19,133 bases of DNA. Source: Flavobacteriales bacterium. GTDB lineage: Bacteria; Bacteroidota; Bacteroidia; Flavobacteriales; Flavobacteriaceae. The translations under genes were made by a program, and so were the position numbers. The DNA is taken from contig JALVKK010000332.1 in the NCBI GenBank assembly GCA_027033875.1, positions 1-19,133 on the forward strand, given 5' to 3'. A model generated the notes under the pieces. It was not told the DNA's origin. It ran no database searches and was given only the letters and a program-made list of their open reading frames with translations. Position 1 is the first letter of the stretch, and each line of letters opens with the position of its first letter. Below are positions 1 through 7,192 of this stretch, piece after piece.

Positions 1-599
1 TCGCCCATCATGCCCAGGAAATCAATGACTTGTTCGGGGCGTTCCACACCAAATTTTTCTTTGACTTTATTGATGTCCCAAATTTCGATACCGTTACCCA
101 TTCGCGAAGGTTTGTATAGAAAAATGTGTTCATCTACGAGCTGTGCAAAGTCCTTATCTGCCGTTACCATATACACATCAAAGCCTTCTTTTTCGGCTTG
201 TTTTGCAAGGGTACCAATTAAGTCATCGGCTTCCCAACCTTCCAATTCGATGATTGGAATATGCATGGCTTCCAAAATTTTCTTAATGTACGGTACGGCA
301 AGCAAAATTCCTTCGGGAGTTTCGAGGCGGTTGGCTTTGTAGTCTTCAAAAAGTTCCCGGCGTTCTTTGGACCCGCCCAAATCGAAAGCAACGGCAAGAT
401 GATCGGGTTTTTCGCGACGAATTAAGTCAAGCAAAGTATTGAGAAAACCGAAAATAGCCGAAGTATCCAAACCTTTTGAATTGATACGCGGATTTTTGAT
501 AAAAGCATAAAAAGCTCTGAAAATCAAAGCATAAGCATCAATCAGAAAAAGTTTTTTACGGTTTTGTCCGGTTTTATAATCTTGTTTGTCAGCTGTCAT
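1..599 (-). CDS. polA: DNA polymerase I, N-terminal 5'-3' exonuclease part (partial at window edge)
   Basis: Reading from the ATG at 599 down to the window edge gives 199 uninterrupted codons with no stop, so the gene continues to the left. The visible part matches the 5'-3' exonuclease (FEN-like) domain of DNA polymerase I, which removes RNA primers and damaged strands in replication and repair. Metal-binding acidic residues sit where expected: D21 in the opening LFLIDAYALIFRAF block, D72 in the AFDLGG segment, D125/D126 in GWEADDLIGTLA, and D148/D150 in TADKDFAQLV. The polymerase domain lies outside the window, so a stand-alone exonuclease cannot be strictly excluded, although the Bacteroidota context and start favour full-length PolA. 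It is divergent from acpP, with 333 bases between the two starts. Confidence 0.9.
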   Translation of the reverse strand, partial: MTADKQDYKTGQNRKKLFLIDAYALIFRAFYAFIKNPRINSKGLDTSAIFGFLNTLLDLIRREKPDHLAVAFDLGGSKERRELFEDYKANRLETPEGILLAVPYIKKILEAMHIPIIELEGWEADDLIGTLAKQAEKEGFDVYMVTADKDFAQLVDEHIFLYKPSRMGNGIEIWDINKVKEKFGVERPEQVIDFLGMMG

Positions 600-872
600 T
601 CTATGATAAATTTTCTATAAATAAGATTTTTTGGATATTTGTCAAAAATACGAAAATATAATGTTGATTATTAATAATTAAGAAATATTATGATGCCGGT
701 TTCTACATATGGTTTCTGCATCGCAAAAAATAATTTATTATATCAGAATATATAATTTTCATATCAAGTTTATGATTTTTTTTAACAAAAAATAATAAAC
801 ATATATATTTAATGTATAAACCTCAAAAAATGCTATGATTTTGACAGTTTGAGAAAAAAATGACCAAAAAAA
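600..872. other. Gene-free divergent intergenic region between polA and acpP
   Basis: This is very AT-rich and has many stops in all frames. I see no RNA gene or coding segment in it. The only supported content is a candidate polA -7 element near the left end and the acpP promoter just beyond the right end. Confidence 0.6.
643..650 (-). promoter_or_regulatory. Candidate polA -7 element
   Basis: On the minus strand these bases read TATTTTTG, an exact match to the Bacteroidota -7 consensus TAnnTTTG. It lies about 44 bases upstream of the polA ATG. No convincing TTTG/TTG -33 element is found at the usual spacing, so the call is weak. Confidence 0.3.
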
Positions 873-902
873 CTTGTATATTTACAAAGTTTTTTATTTT
901 TG
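873..902 (+). promoter_or_regulatory. Candidate promoter of the acpP-fabF-rnc operon
   Basis: TATTTTTG at 895-902 matches the Bacteroidota -7 consensus TAnnTTTG exactly, and CTTG at 873-876 can serve as the -33 element with an 18-base spacer. Transcription would start near 909, giving a leader of about 24 bases before the acpP ATG. A second, poorer TATATTTA at 877-884 overlaps the spacer. Confidence 0.5.
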
Positions 903-932
903 CCGAACATTAATCAATTAAAAATATATATT

Positions 933-1169
933 ATGTCTGACATTGCATCAAGAGTAAAAGCAATTATCGTTAACAAATTAGACGTTGACGAAAATGATGT
1001 AACCCCTGAAGCTAATTTTACAACTGACCTGGGGGCTGATTCACTTGACACAGTTGAATTAATAATGGATTTTGAAAGAGAATTTGATATTCAAATTCCT
1101 GATGATCAAGCTGAACAAATCCAGACTGTTGGTCAAGCAATCAAATACATTGAAGAAGCTTTAAATTAA
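933..1169 (+). CDS. acpP: Acyl carrier protein
   Basis: This is a 78-residue acyl carrier protein, the usual length. It carries growing acyl chains as thioesters on phosphopantetheine during type II fatty acid synthesis in the cytoplasm. The attachment site is S37 in the GADSLDTVEL motif, and the acidic helix II that docks on partner enzymes follows it. I chose the ATG at 933, which gives the standard MSDI start. Reading back to an in-frame TTG at 900 would add 11 residues (PNINQLKIYI type) not seen in ACPs and would overlap the promoter. fabF begins 7 bases after the stop, so the two are almost certainly co-transcribed. Confidence 0.97.
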   Translation: MSDIASRVKAIIVNKLDVDENDVTPEANFTTDLGADSLDTVELIMDFEREFDIQIPDDQAEQIQTVGQAIKYIEEALN

Positions 1170-1176
1170 AAAATTT

Positions 1177-2424
1177 ATGGAATTAAAACGAGTTGTAGTT
1201 ACGGGTTTAGGAGCATTAACGCCTATTGGTAATGATGTGCAATCCTATTGGCAAGGTTTAATTAACGGTGTCAGTGGTGCAGGTCCTATTACGCGCATTG
1301 ATGCTTCTAAATTCAAAACTCGTTTTGCTTGTGAAGTAAAGAATTACAATCCGACCGATTACTTTGATCGTAAAGAAGTGCGTAAAATGGATTTGTACGC
1401 ACAATTTGCTTTAATTGCTTCCAGAGAGGCTATAAAAGATGCCGGTTTTGATAATGACAAACTCAATCGTGAAAGAGCCGGTGTTATTTTCGGTTCGGGA
1501 ATAGGCGGTTTACAAACTTATGAAGATGAAGTTCGTAATTTTGTAACGGGAGACGGGACACCGCGTTTCAATCCGTTTTTTATTCCGAAAATGATTTCGG
1601 ATATGGCTGCCGGTCTTATTTCCATAGAAAACAAATTTTACGGACCCAATTATGCGACCGTATCCGCATGCGCAACCTCGTCCAACGCTATCATTGACGC
1701 ATTCAATATTTTGCGACTCGGTATGGCAGATGTCATGATTACCGGCGGAGCCGAAGCATCAATAACCAATGCCGGTCTAGGCGGTTTTAATGCTCTAAGG
1801 GCTTTATCGACTCGCAATGACGACTACAAAACAGCTTCAAGACCATTTGATAAAGACCGAGACGGTTTTGTCATTGGCGAAGGTGGTGGTGCTATTGTAT
1901 TGGAAAACTTAGAACATGCCAAAGCCCGCGGTGCAAAAATATATGCAGAAGTTCTCGGGGTGGGAATGTCAGGTGATGCCTATCATATGACTGCTCCTCA
2001 CCCGGAAGGCAAAGGCGCCGGATTGGTGATGAAAAACGCTTTGCAAGATGCTAATCTGTTGCCAACAGCTATTGACTATGTCAATGTACACGGTACGGCA
2101 ACACCCCTTGGCGATATATCCGAAATTAAAGCCATTATAGACATTTTCGGAGAACATGCTTACAGTCTCAACATCAGTAGTACCAAATCAATGACCGGAC
2201 ACCTGCTCGGTGCAGCCGGAGCCGTCGAAGCAATTGCCTCTATTTTGGCCATCAATAACGGTATGATCCCGCCTACTATCAATCATTTTACCGATGATCC
2301 CGAAATAGACCCCAAACTCAATCTCACTTTCAACAAAGCCCAAAAACGCGATATCAATACCGCAATCAGTAACACTTTCGGGTTTGGCGGTCATAATGCT
2401 TCAATTATTTTTGGTAAATATTAA
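1177..2424 (+). CDS. fabF: 3-oxoacyl-[acyl-carrier-protein] synthase II
   Basis: This 415-residue protein has the normal length of ketosynthase II, which extends acyl-ACP by condensing it with malonyl-ACP. The Cys-His-His catalytic triad is complete: C165 in VSACATSSNA, H305 in VNVHGTATPLGD and H342 in MTGHLLGAAGA. The C-terminal glycine-rich SNTFGFGGHNAS segment is also typical. It follows acpP by 7 bases, its natural partner, and RNase III starts about 10 bases downstream. The protein is unlikely to be FabB, given the length, the ACP linkage and the overall motif set. Confidence 0.96.
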   Translation: MELKRVVVTGLGALTPIGNDVQSYWQGLINGVSGAGPITRIDASKFKTRFACEVKNYNPTDYFDRKEVRKMDLYAQFALIASREAIKDAGFDNDKLNRERAGVIFGSGIGGLQTYEDEVRNFVTGDGTPRFNPFFIPKMISDMAAGLISIENKFYGPNYATVSACATSSNAIIDAFNILRLGMADVMITGGAEASITNAGLGGFNALRALSTRNDDYKTASRPFDKDRDGFVIGEGGGAIVLENLEHAKARGAKIYAEVLGVGMSGDAYHMTAPHPEGKGAGLVMKNALQDANLLPTAIDYVNVHGTATPLGDISEIKAIIDIFGEHAYSLNISSTKSMTGHLLGAAGAVEAIASILAINNGMIPPTINHFTDDPEIDPKLNLTFNKAQKRDINTAISNTFGFGGHNASIIFGKY

Positions 2425-2433
2425 TTCAAGCCT

Positions 2434-3195
2434 TTGCTTTTTTTAAAAAAAATTTTTGGACTGAATACAATTGCCGAAAACAATAATCTGCAACGGCAGC
2501 TGGAAAAGATATTACCTTTTAAACCACAGAATTTATCCTTTTATCAAGAAGCTTTTACCCACAAAGCCAAGAATCTCAAAGATGAAAACGGACGAAAAAT
2601 TAATTTCGAACGTTTGGAATATCTCGGTGATGCCATAATCGAAACAGTCGTATCGGTATTTTTGTTTAAAGAATTACCATTGGCAACAGAAGGCGAACTC
2701 ACCATAATGCGTTCCAAAATAGTCAATCGTAAACATCTAAACGAATTGGGACAAAAATTAAAAATTACCGAACTGCTTGATATAAAATTAACCGAGCGAC
2801 AAATGGGTAACGATATTTCCGGCAATTTGTATGAAGCTTTGGTTGGTGCGGTTTTTTTAGACAAAGGATTTGAAGGCGCAAAAAAATTTATTTATGTCAG
2901 TATGATCGATTCGCATATCGACCTGCTAAAACTCGAAAAAAAAATCAGTAGTTATAAAAGTTTTATGATTGAATGGGCCCAAAAAAACCATCAAAATTTT
3001 GAATTTGTAGCACATTCCGACAATAACAACGGTAAAAATAATTATTTTCGTGTTAACTTTGTGTTGGATAACAAAAAAATAAGTCACGGACGTTCGTCAA
3101 GCAAAAAGAAAGCCGAAGAAATTGCCGCGCGCCGAGCTTATTACATCATTCAACCCGATAAAAATGGCAAAAAAGAAACAAAAACACATTCTTAG
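2434..3195 (+). CDS. rnc: Ribonuclease III
   Basis: This is a 253-residue double-strand-specific endoribonuclease that processes rRNA precursors and structured mRNAs. The signature ERLEYLGDAII lies at residues 59-69 (E59, E62, D66), and the second acidic site at NLYEALVGAVFLD has E134. At the position of the first acid of that pair (D114 in E. coli) this protein has N131. A dsRNA-binding domain spans about residues 173-240. The start is a TTG at 2434: the frame is closed by a stop overlapping the fabF stop, and no ATG occurs before the RNase III domain, so a non-ATG start is forced. The 3' end overlaps the next gene by 32 bases. Confidence 0.93.
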   Translation: MLFLKKIFGLNTIAENNNLQRQLEKILPFKPQNLSFYQEAFTHKAKNLKDENGRKINFERLEYLGDAIIETVVSVFLFKELPLATEGELTIMRSKIVNRKHLNELGQKLKITELLDIKLTERQMGNDISGNLYEALVGAVFLDKGFEGAKKFIYVSMIDSHIDLLKLEKKISSYKSFMIEWAQKNHQNFEFVAHSDNNNGKNNYFRVNFVLDNKKISHGRSSSKKKAEEIAARRAYYIIQPDKNGKKETKTHS

Positions 3196-3637
3196 ACTAG
3201 ACGACCTGTCCGGAACACCGGGCTTTGTTTTAACCGGACTTCAAACAAATCAAGCCTTATACAAACTCGCCTTCGACTTTAACCGTCTGTTTCATTGGGA
3301 TTTGCACTTACAACAGGACCTTAATGTTATCAGAAAAAACAAAAAAGTTGCCTTTGAAAATTATGCAACTTCCGAAAACGCCACCGGACAAAAAATCCGT
3401 TTGGTCAATAATGAAATTCTCCTTACCGTATCACACCCCAATACGCTTTTTGATACAGACGAAGCCTACTACTTGTTTCCAAAATTGCAAAGCTTTAACT
3501 ATATCTTAATATTACCCGAAGAAGAAGGTTATAGTTTTAAAGACCTGCAACAGAATTTTATCGTAGCCTATCCGACAAAGTTTATCGAAGTTAATAGTAC
3601 ACGTTGCGGTACTGTTTTTCCCGTTTTTCCCGTATAA
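3164..3637 (+). CDS. IPExxxVDY-family protein, divergent
   Basis: This 157-residue protein has no known enzymatic role. In Bacteroidota, rnc is commonly followed by a small protein of the IPExxxVDY family, and this one fits by position, size and pattern. It has an N-terminal part resembling the family's aromatic-rich 'LAFDFNRLF' segment and a central EAYYLFPKLQSFNYILIL stretch. There the family motif would align as FPKLQSFNY, so I, E, V and D are all replaced. I chose the ATG at 3164 (MAKKKQ). It overlaps rnc by 32 bases, which suggests translational coupling. The C-terminus ends VFPVFPV because of a 9-base duplication. The family assignment is my recollection plus position, not a search result. 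Confidence 0.65.
   Translation: MAKKKQKHILRLDDLSGTPGFVLTGLQTNQALYKLAFDFNRLFHWDLHLQQDLNVIRKNKKVAFENYATSENATGQKIRLVNNEILLTVSHPNTLFDTDEAYYLFPKLQSFNYILILPEEEGYSFKDLQQNFIVAYPTKFIEVNSTRCGTVFPVFPV
3614..3631 (+). repeat. Perfect 9-base tandem duplication in the 3' end of the IPExxxVDY-like gene
   Basis: GTTTTTCCC occurs twice back to back, in frame, giving the terminal VFPVFP residues just before the stop. It is probably a slippage product and leaves the reading frame intact. Confidence 0.8.
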
Positions 3638-3934
3638 TAAGGCTTTATATTTCGGATATTTATTATTATATTTGAAGCGTACAATATTCGTTGTTAAAAT
3701 AAGTTTAAGTAGTAAAAAACGATTAAGTAAAAAAGTGCATGGAAACCTTGCGGTGCAACATCTGAAATAATCCGTGCTTCGATACATTCCGTCCGGACAG
3801 ACGTTGATATCACTCATTGATCTACCGAAGCACCGATACCGACCTACGTCGGCACAAGCTATCAAATAATCCCCGATATTCTCGGGACAAGATGAGTAAC
3901 CAATATTGCCTGATAACCAAAAAAAATAAAAAAT
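3638..3934 (+). other. Gene-free region rich in inverted repeats upstream of the OmpA-polysaccharide operon
   Basis: There is no credible gene on either strand. The stretch holds five inverted repeats: GCATGG/CCTTGC with one mismatch (3737-3751), GTGCTTCG/CGAAGCAC (3774-3781 with 3826-3833), the palindrome GTCCGGAC (3791-3798) inside that pair, CCGAC/GTCGG (3839-3852) and CCCGA/TCGGG (3872-3886). If the promoter at 3644-3674 is used, these would form a leader of about 255 bases ahead of the OmpA gene. The stretch 3735-3890 looks more GC-rich than its flanks. Confidence 0.5.
3644..3674 (+). promoter_or_regulatory. Candidate promoter upstream of the ompA-ugd operon
   Basis: TATATTTG at 3667-3674 matches TAnnTTTG exactly, and TTTA at 3644-3647 is a near match to the -33 TTTG with a 19-base spacer. 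The same TTTA-19-TAnnTTTG arrangement appears before the TPR regulator and asnS. It lies unusually far (about 260 bases) from the next start codon, so it may drive a long leader or a separate RNA. Confidence 0.4.
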
Positions 3935-4867
3935 ATGAAAAAAACAATATTCAGTCTAATAGTTTTGTCAATATTATCCTCTTGTGTTAGTTCAAAAAAA
4001 TACAATGAACTGGATGATAAATATATCAAAATGCGAAGTGAAAACGTTGAACTCAAAGAACAACTGGATTCTTTGTCCAATAAACAACTCAAATGCAAAT
4101 CGGAGCGTAGTCGTTTGCAGATACAATATGATAATTTACAAAGTAAATACAATACACTTGATAAACTTTTTAAAGCCAAAGAAAACACTTACGACAAATT
4201 GAAATCAAGCTATGAAGCTCTATCAAAAAGCAGTAGCCAAACACTGGCTTATGAAGCCAAAAAAAATCAAGAATTGTTAGATCAATTAAACAAAAAACAA
4301 CAAGAATTGTCAAAAGAACGGGCTGCCTTAGACCAACAAATTCAAAAAATTAAACATTTGGAAGATTTGATAGCTCAAAAAGATGCCAAACTCAACAATT
4401 TGAAAGGTTCTTTAAGCAGAGCGCTCAACAAATTTAAAAATCAAGGCTTAAAAGTAACCGAAAAAGACGGTAAAATCTATATTTCGATGGAAAACAAATT
4501 GTTGTTTGATTCGGGAAGTTGGAATGTCAAACAAAACGGTCGTGATGCCATCAAAACCATTGCAAACATCTTATCCATCAATCCGGATGTAGAAATTATG
4601 ATTGAAGGACATACCGACAATGTACCTTATCATGGCAAAACCGCCATACAAGACAATTGGGATTTGTCGGTCAAACGGGCAACTTCGGTTGTACGTCAAT
4701 TGATGAATAATAAACATATCGATCCAAAACGTTTGGTGCCTGCCGGACGTAGTAAATACTTACCTGTTGCAGATAACAGCACACCGCAAGGTAGGGCAAA
4801 AAATCGTCGTATTGAAGTTATATTAACACCGCGTTTAGATGAAATAATGAATTTATTAAACAATTGA
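3935..4867 (+). CDS. OmpA-family peptidoglycan-binding lipoprotein with long coiled coil
   Basis: This 310-residue envelope protein starts with a lipoprotein signal peptide whose lipobox LSSC places the lipidated cysteine at C17. Residues about 25-165 are a heptad-rich, charged stretch typical of a long coiled coil. Residues about 185-298 form an OmpA C-terminal domain, with LLFDSGSW, IEGHTDNVPY, the peptidoglycan-contact motif NWDLSVKRA (D243, R248) and GRAKNRRIEVIL. The likely role is a spacer or tether from a membrane, probably the outer one, to the cell wall. The stop is one base before the ugd start, so it appears co-transcribed with polysaccharide genes. It differs from classical OmpA in lacking a beta-barrel. 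Confidence 0.88.
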   Translation: MKKTIFSLIVLSILSSCVSSKKYNELDDKYIKMRSENVELKEQLDSLSNKQLKCKSERSRLQIQYDNLQSKYNTLDKLFKAKENTYDKLKSSYEALSKSSSQTLAYEAKKNQELLDQLNKKQQELSKERAALDQQIQKIKHLEDLIAQKDAKLNNLKGSLSRALNKFKNQGLKVTEKDGKIYISMENKLLFDSGSWNVKQNGRDAIKTIANILSINPDVEIMIEGHTDNVPYHGKTAIQDNWDLSVKRATSVVRQLMNNKHIDPKRLVPAGRSKYLPVADNSTPQGRAKNRRIEVILTPRLDEIMNLLNN

Positions 4868-4868
4868 T

Positions 4869-6221
4869 ATGAAAATAACAGTAGTCGGAACAGGTTATGT
4901 CGGTTTGGTAACCGGAACCTGTTTTGCCGAATCGGGAAACGATGTCGTTTGCGTTGACATCAACAAAGATAAAGTCAATAAAATGCAACAAGGTTACATA
5001 CCTATTTACGAACCCGGATTGGAAACCTTGTTTCACCGCAATATCAAAGCCGGACGCCTAAATTTTACAACCGATTTGAAACAAGGTGTCGATACCGGAG
5101 ACATTATATTTTTAGCATTGCCTACACCCGAAGATGAAGACGGGTCGGCAGATTTGTCTTATGTCATGGACGTTGCCGGAAAGATTGGCGAAATTATGAA
5201 TCAAAGTCAAGACAATTCGTACAAGATTATCGTCAATAAAAGTACGGTACCTGTCGGTACGGCCGAAAAAGTTACCAATATTATCAGAGCTAAAACCGAA
5301 AAAGATTTTGATGTTGTATCAAATCCGGAGTTTTTAAGAGAAGGTTTTGCCGTTGATGATTTTATGAAACCCGAACGTATTGTGATTGGAACCGATTCGG
5401 ACAGAGCAAAAGAAAAAATGCATCTGTTGTACGAACCTTTCGTTCGTTCCGGAAATCCGATTATTATAATGGACCCGCGTTCGGCAGAAATCACAAAATA
5501 TGCGTCCAATTCGTTTTTGGCGATGAAAATAACTTTTATGAACGAGATTGCAAATTTTGCCGAAAAAGTAGGTGCCGATGTTGATAAAATACGTATTGGA
5601 ATGGGGACGGACACCCGCATCGGCAAACGTTTTTTATTCCCCGGTGTCGGTTACGGCGGTTCTTGTTTTCCAAAAGATGTCAAAGCACTATACAAAACCG
5701 GAAAAGACCACGATTTTGAATTTAAACTTTTAAAATCGGTTATGGAAATAAATGATCGCCAAAAAACTGTTTTAATTCCGAAACTCAAAGCTTTTTTTAA
5801 CGGTGATATAAAAACCAAAAATATCGCTGTATGGGGATTGGCATTTAAACCCGAAACCGACGACATCAGAGAAGCGCCGGCTCTGTATATGATTGATGAG
5901 TTGCTCAAAGCAGGAGCAAATATAAAAGTTTTTGACCCGGAAGCTATGGAAAATGTCAAACAAAAATACGGTTCAAAATTGCAATATGCCGAAAATATGT
6001 ATCAAGCTCTCGAAAATGCCGAAGCGCTGATTATCAGCACCGAATGGAATATGTTCAGAACGCCTGATTTTGATAAAATGAAACAATTGATGAAACAACA
6101 TATTATTCTAGACGGTCGTAATTTGTATAGTCCCGAAAGAATGAAAAACAGAGCCTTTCATTATATATCAATAGGCAGACCCGAAATAAACGTGCCGAGA
6201 AAATTATGGAAAGAGTTTTAA
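4869..6221 (+). CDS. ugd: UDP-glucose 6-dehydrogenase
   Basis: This 450-residue enzyme oxidises UDP-glucose twice with NAD+ to give UDP-glucuronate. The Rossmann fingerprint GTGYVGLVTG is at residues 7-16 and the catalytic cysteine is C266 in GYGGSCFPKD. Other family blocks are visible: STVPVGTA (125-132), NPEFLREG (152-159, with E161-type substrate contacts nearby), K220 and N224 in the central helix, and AFKPETDDIREAP in the C-terminal domain. It starts one base after the OmpA-like gene and overlaps the downstream decarboxylase by 16 bases, so coupled translation with the enzyme that uses its product is likely. Confidence 0.95.
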   Translation: MKITVVGTGYVGLVTGTCFAESGNDVVCVDINKDKVNKMQQGYIPIYEPGLETLFHRNIKAGRLNFTTDLKQGVDTGDIIFLALPTPEDEDGSADLSYVMDVAGKIGEIMNQSQDNSYKIIVNKSTVPVGTAEKVTNIIRAKTEKDFDVVSNPEFLREGFAVDDFMKPERIVIGTDSDRAKEKMHLLYEPFVRSGNPIIIMDPRSAEITKYASNSFLAMKITFMNEIANFAEKVGADVDKIRIGMGTDTRIGKRFLFPGVGYGGSCFPKDVKALYKTGKDHDFEFKLLKSVMEINDRQKTVLIPKLKAFFNGDIKTKNIAVWGLAFKPETDDIREAPALYMIDELLKAGANIKVFDPEAMENVKQKYGSKLQYAENMYQALENAEALIISTEWNMFRTPDFDKMKQLMKQHIILDGRNLYSPERMKNRAFHYISIGRPEINVPRKLWKEF

Positions 6222-7192
6222 TCACCGGTGCCGCCGGATTTTTAGGTTCGCATTTGTGCGATAAATTTTTAAACGAAAATTTTCAGGTAACCGGTATGGA
6301 TAATTATATTACCGGTTCACCAAAAAATATAGCTCATTTAAAATCACACCCGCGTTTTGAATTTATAGAACATGATGTAACCAAATATATAAATATTGAT
6401 GGTAAATTAGATTACATCTTGCATTTTGCCTCACCGGCAAGCCCGATAGATTATTTACGGATTCCCATACAAACCTTAAAAGTCGGTTCGTTGGGGACGC
6501 ATAATGTGTTGGGATTGGCAAAAGCTAAAAAAGCCCGCTTGTTAATTGCTTCTACATCAGAAGTTTATGGCGATCCTTTGGTGCATCCGCAAACTGAAGA
6601 CTATTTTGGTAATGTCAATCCGATAGGTCCGCGTGGCGTATATGACGAAGCCAAACGCTTTCAAGAAGCCATGACGATGGCATATCATAATTTTCACGGC
6701 GTTGAAACCCGTATCGTCCGGATATTTAATACATACGGACCTCGTATGCGTCTCAATGACGGCAGGGTTATTCCGGCTTTTATGGGACAAATTTTAAGAG
6801 GTGAAAATCTGACTGTTTTTGGAAACGGTAGTCAAACCCGTTCATTTTGTTATATAGATGACCAAATTGACGGTATTTTCAAATTGCTTTTCTCCGATTA
6901 TCATTTACCGGTTAATATCGGTAATCCCGAAGAAATCAGTATTCTGGACTTTGCCAAAGAAATAATTGCCTTAACCAATGGTAAATCAAAAATTATTTTT
7001 AAAGAACTGCCCGTTAACGACCCCTTACAACGCTGTCCGGATATTACCAAAGCCAAAAAAATCTTAAATTGGACACCGAAAGTTGATAGAATTACCGGCA
7101 TGAAACGCACTTTTGAATATTTTAAATCATTGTCGGATGAAGAATTATACAAAACACAATACAAAAATTTTGATAAGTACATAAAAAAATGA
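6206..7192 (+). CDS. UDP-glucuronate decarboxylase (UDP-xylose synthase)
   Basis: This 328-residue extended short-chain dehydrogenase fits the UXS family, which converts UDP-glucuronate to UDP-xylose through a 4-keto intermediate using bound NAD+. The NAD fingerprint is GAAGFLGSHL (8-17). The catalytic residues are T117, S118 and E119 in STSEVYGDP and Y146/K150 in YDEAK. The GPRMRLNDGRVIPAF block and R277 in QRCPDI match the UXS subgroup rather than GalE-type epimerases. It directly follows, and overlaps by 16 bases, the dehydrogenase making its substrate. Its stop overlaps the next start as ATGA, so all three are translationally linked. A UDP-glucuronate 4-epimerase is the main alternative, but the motif pattern favours the decarboxylase. 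Confidence 0.88.
   Translation: MERVLITGAAGFLGSHLCDKFLNENFQVTGMDNYITGSPKNIAHLKSHPRFEFIEHDVTKYINIDGKLDYILHFASPASPIDYLRIPIQTLKVGSLGTHNVLGLAKAKKARLLIASTSEVYGDPLVHPQTEDYFGNVNPIGPRGVYDEAKRFQEAMTMAYHNFHGVETRIVRIFNTYGPRMRLNDGRVIPAFMGQILRGENLTVFGNGSQTRSFCYIDDQIDGIFKLLFSDYHLPVNIGNPEEISILDFAKEIIALTNGKSKIIFKELPVNDPLQRCPDITKAKKILNWTPKVDRITGMKRTFEYFKSLSDEELYKTQYKNFDKYIKK

Noticed and set aside
841..882. Sigma70-type TTGACA with TATATT before acpP
   Set aside because: The spacing is about 30 bases, far from 17, and Bacteroidota use a different consensus, which is found nearby.
900..932. Extended acyl carrier protein starting at an in-frame TTG
   Set aside because: The extra residues are not found in ACPs, the TTG overlaps the likely promoter, and the ATG at 933 gives the standard length.
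3122..3163. Earlier TTG start for the IPExxxVDY-like gene
   Set aside because: It would add residues translated from the RNase III dsRNA-binding region in another frame; the ATG at 3164 with a lysine-rich start is more natural.
3512..3865. Minus-strand open frame of 117 codons
   Set aside because: It has a cysteine- and phenylalanine-rich, domain-free translation, overlaps the end of a real gene and spans inverted repeats.
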